From an uncultured Bacillaceae bacterium (GTDB taxonomy: Bacteria; Bacillota; Bacilli; Bacillales; Cytobacillaceae), in assembly GCA_937995745.1 (NCBI GenBank), contig CALKIU010000092.1, positions 1 to 5,335 on the forward strand: DNA of 5,335 nt, written 5' to 3'. The notes under the pieces are model-generated. The model saw only the letters and a program-made list of their open reading frames with translations, did not search any database and was not told where the DNA came from. How positions within the stretch are numbered: the first letter of the stretch is position 1; every line of letters begins with the position of its first letter. Below, piece by piece: positions 1-5,217 of the stretch. The position numbers and the translations under genes are program-made.

Positions 1-798
1 ACGGTTGTTCTTCCGTTGAAAACGGAACCGTCCATCGCTGTCGGGGTTGTGGCAAGTGGTTACAAGTATACCACGGAATACGGGGATTTGGTCACCCATG
101 TCCGCGGGGTTGAGTGGATAGTGAAAGACATGCCGAGAACTTGGCTGGAACAGGATTTGCTTTATTCCTTGAGCACTGATGCCAATGTTACCCGGATTCG
201 GTTACATGATGCAGAAACACGCCTTCCCGAGGCAGTGAACAAGTATATTAAAGGACTGCCGCCGGAAAAAACAGTACTGTCTTTGCTTGGGGAAGGAGAA
301 GAAGAGGCTCACCCCATTGACTTGGAAACGGTATGCAGGGATCAAATCCGCACCTACATGGCCCATCATTTTTGCGGGCAGTGTCTTCAAGATCTCGTCG
401 CCTCCATCTTTGAAGTGGAAGGATATGTGGCGGATACATCTCCCCGCGGCAAAGACCATGGAGCGGATATTCTGATGGGACACGGAATACTCGGTTTGGA
501 AGAGCCGAGAATTTGCGTGCGGGTAATGGCGAGTCCCCGGCCTGTCGGTGCTGATGCAGTCAACAACTTGCTGTGCGTTGTCTCCAGCTAAGGTGCATCT
601 TGCGGGCTGATTGTCTCGTTGGGCGGATTTACCCGGGAGGCGAAAAAACGGGCCAGAGACCAATTTTACCGGATCAAGCTTTGGGATTCCGATGACCTGA
701 TTGATGCCATCCTGCGGAATTATCCGAAGCTGAACGGTGATGTGAAAAGTTCTCTCCCGTTAAAACAAGTATGGATGCTGGCGGAACAAGCACAATGA
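1..798 (+). pseudogene. Restriction endonuclease (PUA/EVE-like + Mrr-type nuclease), 3' part, inactivated
   Basis: The reading frame is open from the first base (TVVLPLKTEPSIAVGVV), so the gene begins upstream of the window; the TTG at 16 is internal. The N-terminal part seen here resembles the PUA/EVE-like module found in front of Mrr-type nucleases (VLPLKT, VEWI, DLLYSL). From about nt 320 comes the Mrr_cat-like domain (DLVASIFEVEGY, then GKDHGADILMG with the Asp at 466-468). In the family this is followed by CVQVK; here it reads CVRVM, so the catalytic Gln (520-522) and Lys (526-528) are both replaced. An in-frame TAA at 589-591 stands where relatives usually have Tyr. The same frame then continues with clear homology (CGLIVSLGGFTREAKKRA, IKLWDSDDLIDAILRNY) to TGA at 796-798, so the break is a substitution, not a frameshift. 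Such enzymes normally cut modified or foreign DNA. Family call is confident; loss of function is strongly inferred from three independent lesions. Confidence 0.85.
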
Positions 799-819
799 GA
801 CGAATATTTTATGCTTGCA

Positions 820-875
820 AAAAAAAAGCCGGTCATGCCGATTGTTTTCCTTTGCGTCGGAATGGCCGGTTTTTG
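820..875 (+). terminator. Intrinsic terminator after the broken nuclease gene
   Basis: The sequence at 826-841 (AAGCCGGTCATGCCGA) pairs with 857-872 (TCGGAATGGCCGGTTT) to form a 16-bp stem with one mismatch and two G-T pairs. The loop is 15 nt, and the stem is followed by a short T run to 874. A run of A precedes the left arm, so it could also stop transcription coming from the opposite side. It lies 22 bases after the gene's final stop, as expected for a terminator of that gene. Confidence 0.8.
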
Positions 876-1108
876 CCGGAAAATGATGCCTGTTTTTACC
901 GCGGCCATTTTTTTCTCAGAAAACATTTGTCACATTTGATGTTATACAAATGTAAAATTGGGCTTAAAGTTTGTTACTATTAAAGTAAGCAAAGTTTTGG
1001 TGTCGGAGCGGAACGGCGCTGAACCATGAGGTGGGCGGTCTGCTTTTCAAAGTCCGGCCAAAAAAGAGTAAGCGTTTTCAAATTGTGGATATTTTGGCCA
1101 GCAAATAG
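876..1108. other. Intergenic stretch with an inverted repeat, no supported gene
   Basis: The gene-free stretch between the terminator and the HNH remnant has no reading frame that I recognise on either strand. It holds ACATTTGT at 923-930, repeated directly as ACATTTGA at 932-939 and inverted as ACAAATGT at 946-953, which could be an operator or a remnant of one. The frame of the HNH remnant is open from 989 to its stop TAG at 1106-1108, but the residues encoded there match nothing I know. It may be degraded 5' sequence of that gene or unrelated DNA. The opposite-strand frame over 980-1351 is a shadow of the HNH remnant. Confidence 0.5.
923..953. repeat. Inverted repeat ACATTTGT / ACAAATGT with an extra direct copy
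   Basis: ACATTTGT at 923-930 is exactly complementary to ACAAATGT at 946-953, with a 15-base spacer that contains a second near copy of the left arm (932-939). This arrangement suggests a regulator site in front of the former HNH gene. No convincing promoter could be placed beside it, and no T run follows, so it is not a terminator. Confidence 0.4.
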
Positions 1109-1375
1109 CCGCGAGCAAATGCACATCATTGCCCGGGAAATCAAAACGCCCTTCTTCTCCGGCGAGATTTCCATACCTTGTTCGACAGGGGATATTTGAC
1201 CATAAATACAGACTATGTCATTGAGGTAAGCCGCCGGATAAAAGAAGACTACGGAAACGGCAGAGAATATGATGCCCGTCACGGGACGAAATTGCTGATA
1301 CTTCCGGACAGACAAGAACACCTTCCGGATCGCCGCTTTCTGGAATGGCATAATGAGAATGTTTATTTAGGATGA
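1109..1375 (+). pseudogene. HNH endonuclease, C-terminal remnant
   Basis: The frame begins after TAG at 1106-1108 and ends at TGA 1373-1375. It encodes NAHHCPGNQNALLLRRDF (about 1118-1171), then HTLFDRGYLTINTDYVIEVS, a stretch containing YDARHGTKLLILPD, and the ending FLEWHNENVYLG. This is the typical C-terminal half of HNH_2-type putative restriction endonucleases, where the family pattern is His, then NGLLLR, then HTLFD. The His (AHH), Asn (QNALLL) and His (FHTLFD) positions can still be traced, but the spacing between the first His and the Asn is short, as if codons were deleted. The N-terminal half and a start with a ribosome binding site are missing, and a stop codon lies directly upstream. 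A short product from the TTG at 1178 is formally possible but would lack the first two HNH motif residues. The gene sits 16 bases before the CBS-protein start, as if once co-transcribed. Confidence 0.7.
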
Positions 1376-1391
1376 AATGAGGGGGATTTCA

Positions 1392-2093
1392 GTGATTAAG
1401 AATTCAGACAGGTTCATCAGCTCTTTCAACCGCATAGACCATAAAATCAGAAGCGAGGGCAACTACGAACGGCGCATCCCTTTTTCGCGGGTTGTCGAAT
1501 ATGCATGCAAACACAATGCGGTAGTTCGCCGTTTTAAAGTGGATTTATTGGAATTTGCCGAGCTGCGCAATGCCATTGTTCATCAAAGCAGCCCGCCTGA
1601 GTTTGTTATTGCCGAACCCCATTCCTCAATTGTGGAAAAAATAGAGGAAATTGAAAGAGAGCTGCTTGAACCAAAATTGGTCATTCCGGAATTCCGGCGC
1701 AAAGTAGAATGCTTTACCATCTATGATTCGCTTGCCAAAGTCCTTGCCTCGATAAAAGCCAACCAATATTCGCAGTTTCCGATTTATGGAGAAGGAAGAT
1801 TTAAAGGGTTGTTAACCACAAACGGCATTGCCAACTGGCTGGCCCACAATATACAGGAAGACATTATTTCGATATGTGAAGCCACGGTTGCTGACGTTCT
1901 TCTGTGTGAAGAAAACAGGAAGAATTATAAATTCATCAGCAGAAATACAAACATTTATGAAGCGGAAGAAATATTCAAAGACGGCATCTCCAAAGGAAAA
2001 AGGCTGGAAGCGCTATTGATTACAGAAAACGGAAATCCGTCAGAAAAGTTGTTGGGGATTGTCACTACTTGGGATATGGTGAAAGAGCATTAA
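1392..2093 (+). CDS. CBS-domain protein with HEPN-like N-terminal domain
   Basis: The protein has 233 residues from GTG at 1392, which I prefer because AGGGGG at 1380-1385 lies 6 bases before it; an ATG at 1377 in the same frame (238 residues) is the alternative. Residues 1-95 are predicted helical and contain DLLEFAELRNAIVHQ, in which R59-N-A-I-V-H64 fits the R-x4-6-H motif of HEPN domains, often RNases in defence and toxin systems. Residues about 100-155 (SQFPIYGEGRFKGLLT) and 165-230 (EALLITENGNPSEKLLGIVT, then TWDM) form two CBS repeats, which usually bind adenine nucleotides or related ligands. I see no signal peptide or membrane segment. The family of small CBS proteins with this N-terminus is known to me by sequence, but I know of no assigned function. 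Ligand-gated RNase activity is inference. The gene follows the HNH remnant closely and may have been its partner. Confidence 0.75.
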   Translation: MIKNSDRFISSFNRIDHKIRSEGNYERRIPFSRVVEYACKHNAVVRRFKVDLLEFAELRNAIVHQSSPPEFVIAEPHSSIVEKIEEIERELLEPKLVIPEFRRKVECFTIYDSLAKVLASIKANQYSQFPIYGEGRFKGLLTTNGIANWLAHNIQEDIISICEATVADVLLCEENRKNYKFISRNTNIYEAEEIFKDGISKGKRLEALLITENGNPSEKLLGIVTTWDMVKEH

Positions 2094-2182
2094 TAGAGGC
2101 AACCAAAAACATTTTTTGAATCGAACTATGGGCAAAATGGCGTAGGTGGTATGTGAGTGTTATTTAAAAACACATGACAAGA

Positions 2183-2201
2183 AGAATTTTAAAAAAATTC
2201 T
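2183..2201. repeat. AT-rich perfect inverted repeat upstream of regulator promoter
   Basis: AGAATTTT at 2183-2190 is exactly complementary to AAAATTCT at 2194-2201 with a 3-base spacer. It lies about 35 bases before the -10 box of the WYL regulator gene. It may be an UP-like element, a regulator site or a chance AT-rich palindrome; there is no T run that would make it a terminator. Confidence 0.3.
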
Positions 2202-2211
2202 AAAACTAATG

Positions 2212-2240
2212 TTCGGTGACATAATGTTGTCATGTATAAT
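2212..2240 (+). promoter_or_regulatory. Promoter of the WYL regulator with TGACA-N6-TGTCA operator candidate
   Basis: A perfect -10 box TATAAT lies at 2235-2240; the -35 region (about 2212-2217, TTCGGT) is poor. Between them is TGACA (2217-2221), six bases, and TGTCA (2228-2232), a perfect inverted repeat that would place a bound dimer on the promoter. A further half site TGACA occurs at 2175-2179. The position fits autorepression by the downstream HTH-WYL protein, which is inference. The ribosome binding site GGAGG (2265-2269) follows downstream. Confidence 0.5.
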
Positions 2241-2277
2241 GATTATAATAAATATAGATGATATGGAGGATTCATTT

Positions 2278-3231
2278 TTGGAAAGGCTTTCGAGACTATT
2301 GCGAATTATCAATTTAATTCAATCGAATCCGGGAATCAAGGCCAGAGAATTGGCGGAACGGTGTGAAACGTCGGAACGAACGATTTACCGTGATCTGGAA
2401 GTTCTCCATGCGGCGAACATTCCCGTTGTAAACGAAGGAAAAGGGAAAGGGTACACGTTTCTCGGCAATTTCAAACTGTATCCGATCAATTGGGCTGAAG
2501 ACGAATATAACGCTTTTAAAATGCTGCCGCTTTTATTACAAAAAAAGTTTCAGTCAGATGCTTTTCACAGAGCTTATGAGAAAGTGATGGCGGCTCATTC
2601 AGCGGAAAAGATAGAACGGGAAGACTTGATTTCCAATATTTCCAAAGTGATTCAAAGCGGCCGGTCTCCCGGCGCCGCCAAGGAAAAAAAGCTGCTGCCC
2701 ATCATCAGCGAAGCTATTTTATCGAACCGCACAATTGATACCATCTACCACACCCAAAGCCGAAACAAGACGACAAAAAGAAAAATCGATCCTTATTACC
2801 TCGTCCCGCGTAACAGTCGCTTGTACATCATCGGCTACTGTCATTTAAAAAAAGATTTTCGCACATTCCGCTTGAGCCGCTTTCAGCATGTGAAAATCCT
2901 GGACCAAACGTTCACAAGAGATCAATTGAGTCTGGAAAAATATTTGGAGCATACCTGGTCCGTCATCCGCGGAGACAAACAGATTCATTTCAAGGTCAAA
3001 TTTAGCCAAAACATTGCCAGGTATATTAAGGAAGAAGATTTTAATGTCATGCCGAAACTGACAGATCTCCCGGATGGGGGTCTTCTTTTTGAAGTCACCG
3101 TGAACGACGAGCGGGAATTTCTAAGATGGCTAAGGCAATACGGACCGGATGCGGAAATTCTTGAGCCGATACAGTATCGGGATCAGATGAAAAAAATACT
3201 GGCTGAATGGTTGAATGTATACGAAAGGTAA
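2278..3231 (+). CDS. HTH-WYL domain transcriptional regulator (YafY/YobV type)
   Basis: The protein has 317 residues from TTG at 2278, chosen because GGAGG at 2265-2269 stands 8 bases before it and because family members start at ERLSRLLRIINLI; the frame is open upstream to 2146 but that extension would cover the promoter and does not look like protein. Residues 1-60 form an HTH_11-type winged helix (GIKARELAERC, then SERTIYRDLEVL as recognition helix, and EGKGKGY as the wing). Residues about 140-210 form the WYL domain, with KIDPYYLVPRNSRLYIIGY in place of the usual W-Y-L and RTFRLSRF. Residues about 235-312 are the C-terminal WCX part (FEVTVNDEREFLRWLRQYG). WYL regulators bind nucleic acid or nucleotide-type ligands and frequently control phage-defence loci. 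Its position directly before a BREX remnant suggests, without proving, that it controlled that operon. No lesion is seen. Confidence 0.9.
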   Translation: MERLSRLLRIINLIQSNPGIKARELAERCETSERTIYRDLEVLHAANIPVVNEGKGKGYTFLGNFKLYPINWAEDEYNAFKMLPLLLQKKFQSDAFHRAYEKVMAAHSAEKIEREDLISNISKVIQSGRSPGAAKEKKLLPIISEAILSNRTIDTIYHTQSRNKTTKRKIDPYYLVPRNSRLYIIGYCHLKKDFRTFRLSRFQHVKILDQTFTRDQLSLEKYLEHTWSVIRGDKQIHFKVKFSQNIARYIKEEDFNVMPKLTDLPDGGLLFEVTVNDEREFLRWLRQYGPDAEILEPIQYRDQMKKILAEWLNVYER

Positions 3232-3304
3232 GATGCCTTTTACATCAAACCAAAGGCAGAAGTACAGGTTGGTTTATCATGATACAGGCCATACATAACG
3301 CGTA

Positions 3305-3436
3305 AAGCTAGCCATTTAGAACAAATTTCACCCGTGAAAAAAACAACACAAAATTTTCAAGTCTAAAATGATATAATAATTTTTTATAAAGTATTATCGG
3401 AGTTTTTGAGTTGAGGGGTGTTTTAATGGCTAGCTT
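3305..3436. repeat. 12-bp inverted repeat flanking the brxA promoter
   Basis: AAGCTAGCCATT at 3305-3316 is the exact reverse complement of AATGGCTAGCTT at 3425-3436, and each arm contains the palindrome GCTAGC. The right arm covers the brxA start codon; the left arm lies upstream of the -10 box. The pair therefore encloses the whole promoter and leader. It could be two operator sites for a looping repressor, or chance. Confidence 0.45.
3369..3377 (+). promoter_or_regulatory. Extended -10 promoter of brxA
   Basis: TGATATAAT at 3369-3377 matches the extended -10 consensus TGNTATAAT exactly, which can compensate for the absence of a clear -35 box. It lies in AT-rich DNA 48 bases before the brxA start. 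The ribosome binding site GAGGGG (3413-3418) follows, 7 bases before ATG at 3426. Confidence 0.6.
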
Positions 3437-4026
3437 AAATAAATATTCTTCCTCACTAAATGGGGCACAATTCATGTTATATGAATTTACCCAAATCGTT
3501 AAATTGAAAGAACAAGGTTTAACTGATGACGAGATTAAAAAGGTTGTTATGAATGAAAATATACTTCAGCAAGATAAAGTGTCAAGTACAAAAAGACGAC
3601 TTAGATATCTTTTGCCTCGAGTCAATGTATTGGATGAGACATTAAGACGATTTGTCATTCAAGGACCAATTGAATATAGAAAAGTAATAAACTTATATTC
3701 CATTTTAAAAACAGACCGCTTGTTTTATGAATTCATGAATGAAGTTATACGAGAGAAATTTCAGAATCACAATTACCTCTTTGAAAAAAAAGATCTGAAC
3801 ACATTTTTTTGCCTATAAAGCGGAGCAAGATGAGTACTTGAGGAGTTGGTCGGACTCAACGGTTCAAAGACTAAAGCAAGTATTTGTCAAGATACTGGAA
3901 GAAGTAGGGATTCTTGCCGACCGGAAAACCGGGGAATTACGGAGATTAATGATAGATGAGGCGTTGAAAAACCATCTCCGAAAAATTGGCGACGGAAAGT
4001 ATATTGAATTAATGGGTGATCAATAG
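3426..4026 (+). pseudogene. brxA: BREX protein BrxA (DUF1819), frameshifted
   Basis: The ATG at 3426 follows GAGGGG (3413-3418) by 7 bases; the in-frame TTG at 3411 lacks such a site. The first part encodes NKYSSSLNGAQFMLYEF, VNVLDETLRRF, then INLYSILKTDRLFYEFMNEV and EKKDLNTFF, the signature of BrxA (DUF1819). After residue 128 the frame runs CL-stop (TAA 3816-3818). The next frame continues the protein without loss: AYKAEQDEYLRSWSD, LKQVFVKILEEVGIL, KTGELRRL, GDGKYIELMG, to TAG at 4024-4026. Removing one T from the seven at 3804-3810 restores a 199-residue protein, about the usual length (near 200). BrxA is a small DNA-binding component of the BREX phage-exclusion system. The ORF is either a true mutant, a phase-variable allele or a sequencing error. 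GC changes from about 29% before the T run to about 43% after it. Confidence 0.9.
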
Positions 4027-4148
4027 TGTTTAGAAAACTGAGTATTTATGAACGCTTAGACAAAATTATTCCGAAAAACATAAGGAAAGAGGGGAGGGTT
4101 CATGCTTGCGATAAAAAGATAAGGGGAATTGTTCCGTATAGAACATAA
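4026..4148 (+). pseudogene. brxB: BrxB (DUF1788) N-terminal remnant
   Basis: A 40-codon frame starts at GTG 4026, overlapping the brxA stop as TAGTG, the tight coupling expected for brxA-brxB. Its beginning (LSIYERLDKIIPKN) resembles the first residues of Firmicutes BrxB proteins, which typically open with an IxERLDxLxP helix and continue to a GLGNE motif. That motif and the remaining roughly 170 residues are absent: after about residue 18 the frame reads without recognisable similarity and stops at TAA 4146-4148. The simplest reading is a deletion that removed most of brxB and everything downstream up to the mrr locus. BrxB is a core BREX component of uncertain biochemistry. The identification rests on a short match plus position, so the confidence is moderate. 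Confidence 0.5.
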
Positions 4149-4172
4149 TAAAAGGAACACCTTATTATTTTT
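4145..4172 (+). terminator. Possible weak terminator after the BREX remnant
   Basis: AAGG (4152-4155) and CCTT (4160-4163) form a short stem with a 4-base loop, extended by AT pairs (ATAAT at 4145-4149 with ATTAT at 4164-4168) across a 2-base bulge, and followed by T residues to 4172. The stem is weak in GC. The position between the BREX remnant and the next promoter is right. Confidence 0.3.
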
Positions 4173-4184
4173 CGATAAATAATA
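4163..4184. promoter_or_regulatory. Palindrome just upstream of the mrr promoter, candidate operator
   Basis: TATTATTT at 4163-4170 and AAATAATA at 4177-4184 are exact reverse complements separated by six bases. The element ends 22 bases before the -10 box of mrr, so a bound dimer would touch the -35 region. It overlaps the weak terminator hairpin. A regulatory role is inference. Confidence 0.4.
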
Positions 4185-4186
4185 TT

Positions 4187-4212
4187 TTGGCGATTACCCT
4201 TTGCGCTATAAT
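4187..4212 (+). promoter_or_regulatory. Promoter of the mrr gene
   Basis: A perfect -10 box TATAAT lies at 4207-4212. The best -35 candidates are TTGGCG at 4187-4192 (spacer only 14) or bases slightly upstream, so the -35 is weak. The leader to the ATG at 4250 is about 30 bases and carries GGAGG at 4236-4240. This gives mrr a promoter independent of the BREX remnant. Confidence 0.5.
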
Positions 4213-4249
4213 GAGTGTAGAAGAAGGTTTTAGATGGAGGATTTATCAA

Positions 4250-5179
4250 ATGGCCGTACCTGATTATCAATCTTTTATGCTGCCAATTTTGAGGATGCTT
4301 GGAGACGGAGAGATTTACAACGGCAGAGAAATAAATGAAAGAATGGCGGAAGAATTTCAATTGACGGAGGAAGACAAAAACATTTTATTGCCAAGTGGCA
4401 GGCGGAAAACCTATGTTAATCGAATTGGTTGGGCAAGAACTTATTTGAAAAAGGCTGGACTGATACAGAGTCCAAGTAGAGGCAGGTTTCAAATTACTGA
4501 GCGGGGATTAAAAGTATTAAGTGAAAATCCGCCTTCAATTGACGTGAAATTTTTGCAAAGATTTGATGAGTTTGTGGAATTTCGACAAGGAAATAGAAAA
4601 CAAGATGAAAATGCAGGGACGGAGGCTGCCTTGCAAAATGAGGAAAAGGATGAGCGGACCCCGGAGGAAATTCTTGAGTCCAGCTATGAAAAATTAAGGA
4701 TGGAACTTGCCAGCGAATTGCTCGAAAAGATCAAATCCTGTTCGCCAAGTTTTTTTGAAAAGCTCGTTATTGATTTATTGGTTGCCATGGGTTATGGCGG
4801 ATCAAGAAGTGATGCCGGCAGAGCCATTGGCCGCAGCGGTGATGAAGGGATCGACGGGATTATAAATGAAGATCGGCTGGGATTGGACGTTATTTACGTA
4901 CAGGCGAAAAGGTGGTCAGACACCGTAGGAAGGCCTGTCGTTCAGGCTTTTGCAGGCAGTCTTGAAGGGAAGAGGGCTAAAAAGGGGATTTTAATCACAA
5001 CTTCAAAATTTTCAAAAGAAGCTCATGATTACGTGAAGGTGATTGAGAAGAAGATTGTCCTAATTGATGGCGAAAGGCTGGCCCAGCTCATGATCGATTA
5101 TAATGTAGGCGTTTCGGAAGTGGCCTCGTATACGATTAAAAGAATCGACACGGATTATTTTGAAGAGGAAGATGTGTGA
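4250..5179 (+). CDS. mrr: Mrr family type IV restriction endonuclease
   Basis: The protein has 309 residues, close to E. coli Mrr (about 304). The start is ATG 4250, with GGAGG at 4236-4240 nine bases before it; upstream in-frame codons overlap the promoter. Residues 1-95 are the Mrr N-terminal winged-helix domain (MLPILRMLGDG, then RRKTYVNRIGWARTYLKKAG and ITERGLKVL). A charged linker covers about 110-160. The Mrr_cat PD-(D/E)XK domain covers about 163-290: SPSFFEKLVIDLLVAMGYGG, then GDEGIDGII with catalytic Asp202, VIYVQAKRW with Gln218 and Lys220, and VLIDGERLAQLMI. All expected catalytic residues are present, unlike in the broken nuclease at the window start. Mrr enzymes cut DNA carrying methylated adenine or cytosine and act on incoming modified DNA; the exact target here is unknown. 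The following gene starts 38 bases downstream and may be co-transcribed. Confidence 0.93.
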   Translation: MAVPDYQSFMLPILRMLGDGEIYNGREINERMAEEFQLTEEDKNILLPSGRRKTYVNRIGWARTYLKKAGLIQSPSRGRFQITERGLKVLSENPPSIDVKFLQRFDEFVEFRQGNRKQDENAGTEAALQNEEKDERTPEEILESSYEKLRMELASELLEKIKSCSPSFFEKLVIDLLVAMGYGGSRSDAGRAIGRSGDEGIDGIINEDRLGLDVIYVQAKRWSDTVGRPVVQAFAGSLEGKRAKKGILITTSKFSKEAHDYVKVIEKKIVLIDGERLAQLMIDYNVGVSEVASYTIKRIDTDYFEEEDV

Positions 5180-5217
5180 GGGCAATAAAATCTTTTTGTT
5201 GACAGAAGGTGTTTTCT

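Noticed and set aside
202..663. Long open frame on the minus strand
   Set aside because: It lies opposite the well-supported nuclease frame and its product has no recognisable domain; it also crosses the pseudogene stop without meaning.
980..1351. Minus-strand frame of 123 codons
   Set aside because: It is antisense to the HNH remnant, has no convincing ribosome binding site and no recognisable protein features.
2146..2277. N-terminal extension of the WYL regulator
   Set aside because: It would place the promoter and operator inside the gene, its residues look like translated AT-rich DNA, and TTG 2278 has a far better ribosome binding site.
3235..3275. Hairpins after the WYL gene (GCCTTT/AAAGGC and AAACCAA/TTGGTTT) as terminators
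   Set aside because: The stems are only 6-7 bp with 11-15 base loops, are mutually exclusive, and are not followed by a T run.
4100..4360. Minus-strand frame of 86 codons
   Set aside because: It covers the mrr promoter and the start of mrr on the opposite strand and has no similarity to any family I know.
5199..5204. TTGACA as a -35 box for the last gene
   Set aside because: A -10 box at normal spacing would fall inside the coding region after the ATG at 5218, so it cannot serve this start.
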